Source of the DNA: Mycobacterium sp. MS1601
GTDB lineage: Bacteria; Actinomycetota; Actinomycetes; Mycobacteriales; Mycobacteriaceae
Direction: 5' to 3'
NCBI RefSeq assembly: GCF_001984215.1
Contig: NZ_CP019420.1
Span: 744,001-808,000 of the forward strand
Length of the DNA: 64,000 nt
A model generated the notes under the pieces. That model searched no databases. It was not told where the DNA came from and was given only the letters and a program-made list of their open reading frames with translations. Position 1 is the first letter of the stretch; every line of letters starts with the position of its first letter. Position numbers and translations under genes: made by a program. Shown in pieces: positions 30,278-41,400 of the stretch.

Positions 30278-32890
30278 TCAGTCGACGCGCGAGCGGATCA
30301 CCAGCGCACTGAGCTCATCCCGATCGGCGACTCCGGTTTTCGCCATCGCACGGTAGATGTGACTTTCCACCGTGCGCACCGACAGTGTCAGCCGGTCGGC
30401 GATAGCCCGGTTGGACAGACCTCGCGCGATGAGGGCAGTGATCTCCGATTCGCGGGCAGTGAGTGGCAACCGCTCGGCTGCGCGGCCGAGAGCGGGGGTC
30501 ATCGCTGCACCACACTGCTGCGCCAACGTCGCGGCTCGCACCGAGCACGCCAGAGCAGACCCGCGCCGCTCGTCTTTGCGATACGCCACTGCAGCGTGCG
30601 CGGCGGCGTCGACAGCGGCGATGATGTCGCCGATCTCCTCGAAACCGGTTGATACCGATGTTAATTCAGCAGCATCACCGGAATGCAGGGCCACGGCGAA
30701 TCGCGCCGCCAGGACCACACGCGGCCCTTCGACCACTTCCTGGAGTTCCTTGAGCCGAGGCCCACAGCTCCGATCTCCCAGCTGGGTGGCGATCTGCAGA
30801 CACAGCACCTCAGCCGCAAACTGCCCTGCAGTTGCCGCTCTTTCGGCTGCGGCGAGCGAGATGGCCACGGCGGCACTGACGGCCCCCTCACAGGCGACCA
30901 GCCATGCCTGCGCAAGGCTGCGCTCGTAATCGAGCTGTCGAAATGTCCGCGGGTTGTCTTCCAGAGTCGCGTACAGATCGGCGGCTTCGCAGGTGTGGCC
31001 GCGCAACGCGAGCGCGGCGACAAGCGGAATCTGGTACCGATGGCCCCAGCCCACAGCATGCGTTATCGAGAGCCCTTCGACGGCCTGCTCCAGCAAGGTC
31101 ACCGCGGTGTCCAACCTTGCCGCCCCAAGCGCGGCGCGGCCCGCCACCGCGGCACCCAGAAGCCCCGCTGCGCCAGGCATTTCCGCTGCTTCGGCACGGA
31201 CCCGAGCAGCCACGTCGACCGCCTCCGCCGATCTACCGGCCAGCAGCAGAGCCCCGACATGAGCATCGGCGATGTTGAAACGCATGTGCGGTGCATCCAA
31301 CGACCGCGCCGCGACGGCATAACCCATTTCCGCCAGCGCTGCGGCGTCGGTCACCCGGCCCGCATCCCCGGCGATCACCGACAGTGCCCATGCCACCTCC
31401 GCGCCTGCCACCGCCGGAAGCCCATCGGGGTCAAGGTGTTCCGCCGCTTGCAGTGCGTCAACCGGATGATCGGTGGCAAACCAATACACCGTCAGAAACG
31501 CGTCGAGATAGTTGTCCCCCGCCGAGGGCGCAGTGCCTGCCGCCGCGTCGGCGATCGCCTTGGCACTCGCGGGATCCGCCAGCGCCCACAACATGTTGCT
31601 GGCGCGCAGGAACGCCAGCCGCATGCGATCACCGGCGCTGAGTTCGTCGACGCCGATGCCGGTCAGCACCACCTCGGCCTCCTCACCTCGACCCAGCCAT
31701 GACAACGCATGGGCCCTCACGAAACCGGCTTCGGCTCCGCCCCCGGCCCGGTCCGCCGCATGCGCGAGTCTCTCGGCGAGTGCCAGATCCGCCAACCACA
31801 CCGCGCCGTTGGCCGCCCTGGTGAGCAGCGCACTGTCAGGTGGCAGGTCGGAGTCGAGGCTCAACGCAGCCCGTCGCACCACAGCGTGGATGTCGTCGCG
31901 GTCGTCACGGGTGGCCAGTTCGGAGGCGATGAGACCCCGCAGGCGCCGCATCCGGGTCAGCGGAGCCCGCCGACGGCGCACCTCGCCGTAGAGGGGGTGG
32001 GCAACACGAACCCGAATCGCTTCTCCGACCTGCTCGAACGTGATGAGTCCGCGGCTGTCGGCGTCCTCGATGGCCTCGGGCTCGGCGATCTGGCGCAGGG
32101 CGTTCAGGTCGATCGGCTCGCCGACAGCCAGGAGGTCGACCACGGTGATGACCGGAGCCGGGAGTAGCCCGACGCGGGACTCGACGATCTCGACCAGCGT
32201 CGGCGGCAGCACCGGCTCGCCGACCCACCACCATCGGCCGCGCTGCAGCCGGAGCCGGTCGTTGGCCACTTCCTGCTCCACAACGGTGCGCAGGTACAGC
32301 AGGTTGCCCCGGGTGAGATCCCAGAGCCGGGCTACCGAGCCTCGGTCGACGGGGGCTTGCAGGACGGCGGCGAGCAAGTCGGCGGTCTCACCGAGTGTCA
32401 GGGGTTCCAGCTCCCGGTGATGGAATGCCGTCTTCCAGAGTTCGTGAACCGCAGCCGGAATCGGTTCGCGGTCAAGCACTGTGAAGACGACCTTGGCGGC
32501 GCCCCTCTGCACAATCTGGTAAATCACGAAGGCGGAGAGGTCGTCGAGCAGGTGTGCGTCGTCGACGCCGAGAATCAGTCGGGCGCCCGCCGGGGTGGCG
32601 GTGAGCGCGTCGATGACACCGCGCGTCAACTGAGTGACATCGGCGGCACCGGGAGTCGCCCAGCCGCTGAGCGCGCCGAGCGGAATAGCCTGCGCCGACG
32701 AACTCCCGACCACCAGCTGACTGCGGTGCCCGGCGGATTCGGCAGCCGCGAGCACCTCACGGACCACGCGGCTCTTGCCCACACCCTGGGCTCCGCGGAT
32801 CACGACTCCGGACACGCCCGGAACCGCGAGCGCGGCATTGATTGTGCGGATCTCCCCGGAACGACCGATCAGGGGCCACGACAAGGCCAC
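30278..32890 (-). CDS. Large LuxR-family (LAL) regulator with N-terminal ATPase
   Basis: This is a LAL-type regulator of 870 residues. The N-terminal STAND/AAA-like ATPase has Walker A GAQGVGKS (about residues 33-40) and Walker B LILGVDDAHLLDD (about 106-118). A long helical TPR-like middle follows, and a C-terminal LuxR helix-turn-helix (about 805-865: LTARESEITALIARGLSNRAIADRLTLSVRTVESHIYRAM) binds DNA. Such proteins are ATP- and ligand-dependent activators. The GTG start is supported by TAGGCT 6 nt upstream. Neither neighbour obviously forms an operon with it; the aldehyde dehydrogenase upstream is separated by a strong hairpin. Confidence 0.9.
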   Translation of the reverse strand: MALSWPLIGRSGEIRTINAALAVPGVSGVVIRGAQGVGKSRVVREVLAAAESAGHRSQLVVGSSSAQAIPLGALSGWATPGAADVTQLTRGVIDALTATPAGARLILGVDDAHLLDDLSAFVIYQIVQRGAAKVVFTVLDREPIPAAVHELWKTAFHHRELEPLTLGETADLLAAVLQAPVDRGSVARLWDLTRGNLLYLRTVVEQEVANDRLRLQRGRWWWVGEPVLPPTLVEIVESRVGLLPAPVITVVDLLAVGEPIDLNALRQIAEPEAIEDADSRGLITFEQVGEAIRVRVAHPLYGEVRRRRAPLTRMRRLRGLIASELATRDDRDDIHAVVRRAALSLDSDLPPDSALLTRAANGAVWLADLALAERLAHAADRAGGGAEAGFVRAHALSWLGRGEEAEVVLTGIGVDELSAGDRMRLAFLRASNMLWALADPASAKAIADAAAGTAPSAGDNYLDAFLTVYWFATDHPVDALQAAEHLDPDGLPAVAGAEVAWALSVIAGDAGRVTDAAALAEMGYAVAARSLDAPHMRFNIADAHVGALLLAGRSAEAVDVAARVRAEAAEMPGAAGLLGAAVAGRAALGAARLDTAVTLLEQAVEGLSITHAVGWGHRYQIPLVAALALRGHTCEAADLYATLEDNPRTFRQLDYERSLAQAWLVACEGAVSAAVAISLAAAERAATAGQFAAEVLCLQIATQLGDRSCGPRLKELQEVVEGPRVVLAARFAVALHSGDAAELTSVSTGFEEIGDIIAAVDAAAHAAVAYRKDERRGSALACSVRAATLAQQCGAAMTPALGRAAERLPLTARESEITALIARGLSNRAIADRLTLSVRTVESHIYRAMAKTGVADRDELSALVIRSRVD

Positions 32891-32896
32891 CTCAGC

Positions 32897-32902
32897 AGCC
32901 TA
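32897..32902 (-). promoter_or_regulatory. Candidate leaderless -10 box of the LuxR gene
   Basis: TAGGCT on the minus strand lies 6 nt before the GTG start at 32888-32890. It supports the chosen start and independent transcription. Confidence 0.5.
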
Positions 32903-32939
32903 GGAGCGACAGCCTCAGTACAACAGGGTTTTGACACCG

Positions 32940-32979
32940 ATGGGGCGGGTGCTCCCGGGGAGGAGAGCACCCGCCCCAT
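32940..32979 (-). terminator. Hairpin terminator of the aldehyde dehydrogenase gene
   Basis: ATGGGGCGGGTGCTC pairs perfectly with GAGCACCCGCCCCAT (15 bp) around a 10-nt loop. It starts 62 nt past the aldehyde dehydrogenase stop. No T tract follows, but the stem is very stable. Confidence 0.75.
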
Positions 32980-33041
32980 CAGGCGGGTCGACGACGCGGC
33001 GACGAAGGAGCCGGCGGCAAGGTCCTAGCCGGGAACCCGGC

Positions 33042-34564
<1,523 letters not shown>

Positions 34565-34661
34565 GGAATCTCCTGCCGTCAGCTTCACGAGTGTGTCGTG
34601 CGTCACCACGATAAGAGTTCAACCGTTGCACCACAGTTGCACGCTCACGGAGCCCGTCTGA

Positions 34662-35090
34662 TCAGGCAGGTTCGGCCAATTCCTCGGGGTCGGTGACCGG
34701 GATCAGGCAAGCCGGGTCGCAGAGTTGCAGCACCCGGTTGACGGCAGCGCTCGGGCTCACCGACCATTTTGCGCCGAGTCGCATGACCTGCGCATTGATC
34801 GCGTGGAGAGCGGTGCACCCATCAACGGCGAAGAAATCGAGGCCGGACAGATCAACCGTGATGTCGAGAGCGTGTTCACTGATCTCGGCGATGGCCGCGC
34901 ATACCTGATCAGCGAAGTCCTTGACGTTTCCGGCATCCACCTCGCCCACGGCCGAGACAACGGCTCCGTCTGTACTGACACGCAGCGGCATCTGTCGCGT
35001 GACGCGCCGGAACAGCCGAGGCCCGGCAGCGCGCGCGTGTTCACGCGGCTGCGGATGGAGCTGCAGACCTTCCAGGAAGATGATCGCCAC
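34662..35090 (-). CDS. STAS-domain protein (anti-sigma-factor antagonist-like)
   Basis: This 142-residue protein carries one STAS domain, with a first strand VVSAVGEVDAGNVKDFADQV and a central ITVDLSGLDFFAVDGCTALH segment. In classical antagonists the segment after the central strand is DSSG, with the serine phosphorylated by an anti-sigma kinase. Here it is AVDG, with no Ser or Thr, so switching by phosphorylation is unlikely. The start is uncertain; GTG at 35090 gives an N-terminal extension before the domain, and the ATG at 34991 would cut the first strand. It lies upstream of the aldehyde dehydrogenase on the same strand, 97 nt before its ATG. Confidence 0.78.
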   Translation of the reverse strand: MAIIFLEGLQLHPQPREHARAAGPRLFRRVTRQMPLRVSTDGAVVSAVGEVDAGNVKDFADQVCAAIAEISEHALDITVDLSGLDFFAVDGCTALHAINAQVMRLGAKWSVSPSAAVNRVLQLCDPACLIPVTDPEELAEPA

Positions 35091-35188
35091 CGTTTTCCAC
35101 CACTCGGTTGGTGCTGCTCGACGCTAGTTTTACGCGCGGGTTCCCGCTCGACGCCACCATCAAACATGAATCGTTCGACAGCGGCACT

Positions 35189-36484
35189 TCAGCTGAGGTC
35201 GAAGTCGATTCCCGCCAGGTGCCCGCCCGCTTGGGCGCGGCGCAGCGGATCGCCGACCGCGCTGTCCCGCAGCACGCGCCAGCCATCCCGGTCGTCGCGG
35301 CCCTCCGGCAGCTCGAGCCAGCGTCGCAACAGGTCAGTCCTCCCCCGCGTCGCCTCGGCCAGCACCGCACCGCGCAACGATGCCGACAACTGGGTGCGCA
35401 GCCGCGCGATGGCCGGCGAAGCCGACTGCGGCAGCAACGGGCCGGGGTAGCGAGCCAACGCCGATTCCACATCGGAGTCATCGAGCGCGTCGAAGATCTC
35501 CCCGATGTCGGAGGTGATGGGCACCAGCAGTCGGTAGGGCCGAGAGGTCAGGTGTTCCGGGCCGATGACCTTGCGCAGTCGCGACATCTCCGCGCGCACG
35601 GTGACGACGTCGAGGTCCTTGTCGTCGAGCAACACCGCCAAGTGGTCGGCGGACAACCCTTCCGGGTGCCTGCTGAGCAGTACCAGGATGTCGGCGTGGC
35701 GCCCGGTCAGCCCGGTGGCGCGAAGATGACCGAGTTCGTCGGTGGTGACCCACCTGGGGCGGTCGGAGCCCATCACCACCAGATGGGGTTTGCGGGTCGC
35801 GGGGGCGGGTCTGTGGTTGCCGGTGAGGCGCAGCAGCGCGAGATGGCTCTCTACGGCTACCACCGTGGCCCGTACCAGGGCCAGTGTCTGAGATGACGCC
35901 ACATCGTCACCGCCGGTGAGGTCGATGGCGCCCAGGAGTGCGCCGGTGGTGGGGTCGTGTACCGGCGCGGCGGTACAACTCCACGGCTGCACGATCCGGG
36001 AGAAGTGTTCGCCGCCGCGGATCTGCAGTTCGCGGTCCAGCGCCAGTGCGGTGCCCGGGGCGTTGGTGCCGGCGCCCCGCTCGCTCCAATCCGCGCCGGG
36101 CAGGAAGTTCATGGCTTCGGCCCTACGGCGCATCGCCGGGTCACCTTCGACCCAAAGCAGGGTGCCGTCGGCGGCGCTGACGGCTACCACCACTCCGGAT
36201 TCCACGGCGTCGTCGACAAGTAGTCGACGGATCACCGGTAGCGCGGGAGCCAGGGGGTGGGTGTCTCTGAGCCTCGCGACGGTCAGTGCCACCGACGATT
36301 GTCGGGCTCCGCCGAGGTCGGGGTCGACCCCGCCGGCGAGGCTGCGTCGCCAGCTCTCGGCGATCACCGGACGTACCTGGTTCGCAAGATAGGTGGCGTC
36401 GACTTCGCCTGCGAGGAACCTTTCGTGCACAGCAAGCAGTGCGGGGGCGCTGCTCCCGTCGCGTGTGTTGGTCGTTGCTTCCAC
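35189..36484 (-). CDS. GAF-domain regulator with C-terminal winged helix (AcoR-like input)
   Basis: This 431-residue regulator has an N-terminal region shared with AcoR-type activators (VRPVIAESWRRSLAGGVDP), a GAF sensor domain (about residues 80-225: FLPGADWSERGAGTNAPGTA, HFSRIVQPWSCTAAPVHDP) and, instead of the sigma-54 AAA domain, a winged-helix-like segment (about 255-320: LTGRHADILVLLSRHPEGLS followed by VTVRAEMSRLRKVIGP). Actinobacterial proteins of this design are often found next to aldehyde or alcohol dehydrogenase genes and control them. The frameshifted aldehyde dehydrogenase nearby fits that role. The GTG start at 36484 is the longest plausible start. Confidence 0.8.
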   Translation of the reverse strand: MEATTNTRDGSSAPALLAVHERFLAGEVDATYLANQVRPVIAESWRRSLAGGVDPDLGGARQSSVALTVARLRDTHPLAPALPVIRRLLVDDAVESGVVVAVSAADGTLLWVEGDPAMRRRAEAMNFLPGADWSERGAGTNAPGTALALDRELQIRGGEHFSRIVQPWSCTAAPVHDPTTGALLGAIDLTGGDDVASSQTLALVRATVVAVESHLALLRLTGNHRPAPATRKPHLVVMGSDRPRWVTTDELGHLRATGLTGRHADILVLLSRHPEGLSADHLAVLLDDKDLDVVTVRAEMSRLRKVIGPEHLTSRPYRLLVPITSDIGEIFDALDDSDVESALARYPGPLLPQSASPAIARLRTQLSASLRGAVLAEATRGRTDLLRRWLELPEGRDDRDGWRVLRDSAVGDPLRRAQAGGHLAGIDFDLS

Positions 36485-36634
36485 CGGCGATCACTGGTCC
36501 TTGGCAGGCTCCGCGGTTCGGCCCCGCCGTGTGGTCGCCACCATAGTCGCTTCTGACCGCGGCGTGCACCGGTTACTTGCTGTGCGGCCCGGCGGGTTTC
36601 TCCAGGCCCACCGGGCCGCACAGGTCTGGGGTGG

Positions 36635-36925
36635 TCATCGCCAGGCGTTGGCCGCTGCTCGATCGGTGTCGGCGACGGCTCCCGCGCCGTCTCCGACCGC
36701 GGCGCCCAGCCGCAGCAGGATCTCGTTGAGTGCGGCCGCCGACTGCTGCCAGGCGGTCTGCTGCACCCGGTAGGCCTCGGCGGCCTCGCGAGTCCATACC
36801 TGCTGTAGCGGCGCGATGCGCGACGCCAGGTCCTCGAGCGCGGCGTTGAGGCGCGCCGAGGTGCGCTGGATCTCCTGGCGGACGGCCACCTCTATCTCGC
36901 CGAAGTCATAACTGATCTGGTCCAT
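36635..36925 (-). CDS. esxT: ESAT-6-like WXG100 protein EsxT
   Basis: EsxT is a 96-residue WXG100-superfamily protein that should pair with EsxU and be exported by ESX-4. It begins MDQISYDFGEIEVAVRQEIQ, has the helix turn at LQQVWTREAAEAY (WTR in place of WxG), and ends with a second helix LNEILLRLGAAVGDGAGAVA. The ATG at 36923-36925 has a GAGGAG ribosome site 5 nt away; the longer open frame upstream is an overlap artefact with esxU. The gene lies 16 nt downstream of esxU and corresponds to Rv3444c. Confidence 0.93.
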   Translation of the reverse strand: MDQISYDFGEIEVAVRQEIQRTSARLNAALEDLASRIAPLQQVWTREAAEAYRVQQTAWQQSAAALNEILLRLGAAVGDGAGAVADTDRAAANAWR

Positions 36926-36941
36926 GAGTCTCCTCGAGAAG

Positions 36942-37256
36942 TCAGCGCCGCAGGTCGGTTGCCGCGGCCGCAATCTGCTGGGTGTGTTGATGAGCGGCTT
37001 CCTGCAAGGTTTGTTCGTTGTGACGGATGGTGGCGGCGATGGTGTCCAGTGAGTGGCACAGCTTGGTGGTCTCCGCATTCCACCGGTCCACCACATCGCG
37101 AAAGCGCACGGCCGCCGCCCCGCCCCACACGGACGGCGGCACCGCATGCAATCTGCCGATGCAGCCTTGCAGCAGCGCCCGGATCTCGGCATTGCGGGCA
37201 TCGGTGGCGTCGGCGGCGGCGCGCATGAGCGCGAAGTCCGTACTCAGTGCTGTCAT
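36942..37256 (-). CDS. esxU: ESAT-6-like WXG100 protein EsxU
   Basis: EsxU is the 104-residue WXG100 partner of EsxT. The helical hairpin is centred on [20 protein letters not shown], where WGG is the WxG motif. The ATG at 37256 follows AAAGGAG. It corresponds to Rv3445c and is followed by esxT after 16 nt. The substrate pair is encoded on the same strand as eccC4, which contains the ATPases that recognise such substrates. Confidence 0.93.
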   Translation of the reverse strand: MTALSTDFALMRAAADATDARNAEIRALLQGCIGRLHAVPPSVWGGAAAVRFRDVVDRWNAETTKLCHSLDTIAATIRHNEQTLQEAAHQHTQQIAAAATDLRR

Positions 37257-37328
37257 CGGGGCTCCTTTGTGGGTTGTCTATCTGGTTCGTCTGTCGGCGA
37301 AGCGTTTCGGTTCCCCGACACACGAAAT

Positions 37329-38441
37329 TCACTCGAGGCGTTGTGCGGTGCGAATTGCGTCATCGCAGGCAGAGGTGATGGCCTCGGCCCGTCCGATGCC
37401 GTTCTGGCAGCCGATGCTGATGCGCAGGTCACCGTCCACCAGCACCGTCCATACGATGTCGCGGCCGGGTCGGATCTCGCGGTAGGTGACCGCGGGGCGT
37501 CCGGCGCGGTGGCCCGCCGGGTCGAAGTCGACGAACGTTCCCGGAGGTTCTGCGTCGATGGCCACACGCAGCGCCGTTGCCGTGGAGGCGAGATCCGGTT
37601 GTGCGATGCGAGATTGGGTCAGGTGCACCACCGCGTCGGGATCCTCGGGTGAAACCACTTGCGCGCGTGCCGATCCCGGTCCGTCCGTCACCCTGTCCAC
37701 CGTCCAGCCGGCAGGGATCTGCATGGTGACCCGGCCTTCGACCAATGCCCTCGGTGGCGTTCGCGGCTGCCCGTGCGGCCGCGCGATCAGAGTCCCTGCC
37801 GCCACCAGCGCCGCCATGACCGCGGCGGCGGCCACCCACCGGGTGGGTATCACCTTCGCAGATCTTGCGGACTCGACGGGCTCGGCGGCGACGATGCATC
37901 GATCGGCATGCACCCGCATGCCTCGGCGTGTCAGCGCCGCGGTGAGCGCACCGGCCAGCACCACCGCTCCCGGCACGTCCGCCGGGCCGTCGATCACCAC
38001 AGGGCCAGCCCGGATCAGGGCTGCCACCCTGCTGACCACCGACTCTCCCGTCCGGTGCACCAGACCGAGCGGACCGTTCGGCCCGACAACCAGCACCGCG
38101 TGCGGAGCGATCTCGATGACTGTGTCCGAGTCACCGAGTATCGCTGCCCGGGGTACCAACTCGACTTCGCAGACGACCTCGGCGGCGACGCTGCGCACCA
38201 GCTCCAGCTGCGGTGCTGTCCACCACCCGGGATGGATCAACACAGCCTCGTCGGAACCACGCAGCAGCGGCGCCAAGACGTCGCGCCACACGGTGCCCAC
38301 CGCCGTGGGTTGGCCGTCGACGAGGACAAATCCGCCGGGTCCGGCACTCAAGGCCGCGGATGCCACGTCGGGCTGGGCCGCGGTTGCAGGTGGCGTCTGC
38401 CGCGTGATCGAGACCGGGCCGAGGACACAGGTGACGGTCAT
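37329..38441 (-). CDS. Type VII secretion-associated protein (Rv3446c-like)
   Basis: This ESX-4 locus protein of 370 residues is the counterpart of Rv3446c. Residues 1-200 form an actin/HSP70-like alpha-beta region (FVLVDGQPTAVGTVWRDVLA, VIEIAPHAVLVVGPNGP). One membrane helix follows (TRWVAAAAVMAALVAAGTLIA). The C-terminal extracytoplasmic part of about 130 residues contains VTMQIPAGWTVDRVTDGPG. The ATG at 38441 is chosen because it overlaps the eccC4 stop by 4 nt (ATGA); an in-frame ATG at 38456 is an alternative. The biochemical role is unknown, but it is a constant member of ESX-4-type loci. Confidence 0.85.
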   Translation of the reverse strand: MTVTCVLGPVSITRQTPPATAAQPDVASAALSAGPGGFVLVDGQPTAVGTVWRDVLAPLLRGSDEAVLIHPGWWTAPQLELVRSVAAEVVCEVELVPRAAILGDSDTVIEIAPHAVLVVGPNGPLGLVHRTGESVVSRVAALIRAGPVVIDGPADVPGAVVLAGALTAALTRRGMRVHADRCIVAAEPVESARSAKVIPTRWVAAAAVMAALVAAGTLIARPHGQPRTPPRALVEGRVTMQIPAGWTVDRVTDGPGSARAQVVSPEDPDAVVHLTQSRIAQPDLASTATALRVAIDAEPPGTFVDFDPAGHRAGRPAVTYREIRPGRDIVWTVLVDGDLRISIGCQNGIGRAEAITSACDDAIRTAQRLE

Positions 38442-41400
38442 CGTGGTGGTGTCCATGCCAGTTGCACCAGTTGCTGATCGGGCCCCGCCGTCAGCACCGC
38501 CCGCCCTTGCGGCAACACCACGCCGCGACCGGCGTCATCTCCGGCCTGACTCATCTGCAGGACCGCAGCAGCTGTGTCCCGCATCGCGGAGACCAGGGGG
38601 TCATAGAGGGTCCGGGCACCCCCTCGACGTGCCGTCACCAACCGCAGGCCGATGTCGCGGGCATGCGGGATGAGTTCGACCAGCGGCTCACACGCCCGGC
38701 TGATCAGGTCGTGGTCGTCGATCACCAGGTAGACGACGGGTCCGGTCCACGTCGAGCCCATCCGCGGTTGCAGCAGGACAACCAGATCCGCCACCAGGTC
38801 GGCGCAGCGTTGTGCGGTGTCCGCGTATCCGGTGCAGTTCTCCTTGCCCGATGTGCGCCTGGGGTCGAGGACGTGCAGTTCTGCAGACCCGGGCGGCGAC
38901 GTCCGGTGGATCTCCCGGACGAGGAGCCGAAGCACCGATGTCTTACCGCATGCCGGGTCACCGAACACCAGAAGATGGGGTCGAGCGTCGAAATCCGGTC
39001 CCAGCAGCGTCATTCTGTTGTCACCGATCCCGAGCACCGGCTGCGCAGGCAAAGCCAGACCGGCATGGTCCACCCGGGTCGGCAACGTGTGCACGGCCGG
39101 CGCCCGCTGCCCGCCATGGCGGGCAGCCGACCGCGCCACCACGGCGGCCAGATCGTCCACAACAGCCACCGTCATCGGAAATCCGTCAGGTGCCAGACCA
39201 GCGCCGGGACGATCTTTCGGAACCTGGCGGGCGCGGGCACGGTCGACCTCGGAGTCGATCGGATCCGCCAGCCGCAACTCGATACGCGAACCCAGCTGAT
39301 CCTTGAGCGCAGCACGGATGTCGGCCCACCGGGTGGCCGTGAGAATCACGTGCACACCGTGCGCCAGGCCTTCGGTGGCCAGAGCCAGCACCGTGTTCTC
39401 GAGGTCGTCGAACTCCTGCCGCAGCGTCGCCCACCCGTCGACGATCAGGAAGACCTCACCATCTCGGGTGGCCGAGGCTTCCCGCCGGCGGAGCTCGGCG
39501 GCCACCTGTGCCACCGTGCGCCGGACCAGCTCGGGTTGATGGCGCCCCGCGACCACACCCAGATGTGGCAGTCCGCTCAGCAGGCCGAGGGCCCCGCCGC
39601 CGAAATCCAGGCAGTAGAACTGCCTCTCGGCAGGACTGTGGTTCAGGCACAGTGCCGTCACGAGGGTGGTCAGCACCGTCGACTTTCCCGACCGCGGAGC
39701 TCCGACCACCGCGGCGTTCCCGGCGGAGCCGGACAGGTCCACAAGCACGGGCACCCGCCGTTGCTCGAACACCCGGTCCGACAGCCCGATCGGCACTGTC
39801 AACGCTGTCGGTGAGGGCAGCTCGTCCAGTCTCGGTGACACCGTCAACGGCGGCAGCCACACCTGATGTGCGACGGGACCCGGTACGTCCACGGCATCGA
39901 GGGTGACGTCGAGAACCGTTCGGCGTTGCCGTGGTTCGATCCCGCTGCGCGCGCGGCCCACCGCCGCGGAGGTGAACACCACCGGATGTCTTGGCGTGTC
40001 CACGCGAGGGCGACGAGATCCCACGGAGGGCGCGGAAACACAGGCGGCCCGCAACCGCACGGGATCGTCGGCGCCCACCTTGAGGAAGGCGGCACCCGGG
40101 GTGGCGGGCAGGTGATGGGCATCCGGGACTCCCAGCACAGCACGGGACTCGTTGGCGGACAGCGTTTTCAGGCAGATCCGGTACGACAGATGCGACTCGA
40201 GACCCCGTAGCCTGCCGTCGTCGAGACGCTGGCTGGCCAACAGCAGGTGTACGCCGAGCGACCTGCCGACGCGACCGATAGCGGTGAAGACATCGATGAA
40301 ATCCGGATGTCTGCTGAGCAGTTCGGAGAACTCGTCGACGATGACCAACAGGGTGGGCAGCGGCGGAAGGTCCGGACGAGAGTTCCTGAGCTGGGAGTAG
40401 TCGGCTGCCTTGGACAGGTTGCCCGCTGAGCGCAGGAGTTGTTGACGACGGTGCATCTCCCCTTGGAGGGCCTCCTGCATGCGGTCCACCAGGTGTGCCT
40501 CGTCGGCGAGGTTGGTGATGACAGCCGCGACGTGCGGTGCCCGCCGCAGGTCCAGAAAGGTGGCGCCACCTTTGAAGTCGACCAGGATCAGGTTGAGCTC
40601 GTCCACCGGGTGCTGCGCGATCATGCCGACCGCCACAGTTCGCAGCAGCTCGGACTTCCCAGAACCTGTTGCCCCGATGCACAGTCCGTGTGGTCCGTTG
40701 CCGCCGAGCGCCGGCTCCCTGATATCGAGGTACACCGGTTCCCCGCTCTCGGCGGTGCCCAGCGGCACCCGCAACGGCTCGACCGGTTCGGCGGGGTGGA
40801 CGGCCAGCGGAACTCCGCCCGCCAGCTGCCGGGCGCACGCCACTGCCTCCGACACCGTCATCACGTCGGGCCGCACCTCTTTGTTGCCGACGTCCCACAC
40901 CACCTCACCGGCGCCGGCGACTCCGCCGAGGCACAGCAGGGTGACATCGGCGCGGACGGTGAACTCGGCCGCGACACCGTCCACCAGGATCACCCGATGG
41001 CGACCAGCAGCATCGTCGGCCAGCGCGTCCGCCACCGTGTGGTAGGTCAGCCGGGCCGGACCGGCATCGTCGACACCATGCGGATGGCCGTGGTGGGGAA
41101 GCCATTTCAGCCATTCCCAGTCCCGCCTGCGGTCACCGGCGCACACGACGGCGATGGCCACGTCCGCCGGGGTGTGAAACGTGGCCAGCTGACAGAGCAT
41201 TGCGCGCGCCCACGCCGCGGTGTCGGAGATCTCACCCAACAGGCGCAGCAGCGGAGCGGCTCGCAGGTCGACGGTCACCGGCGCATCCGGCACCGTGGCG
41301 TAGGTGCTGACCAGCCTCTGCACTGTCGCAGCTGTGACCGGATCGACCTCGGCCAGTTCAGCCGCGGCAGGTGGTATTGGTTGTGCTGCGGCGACCACCG

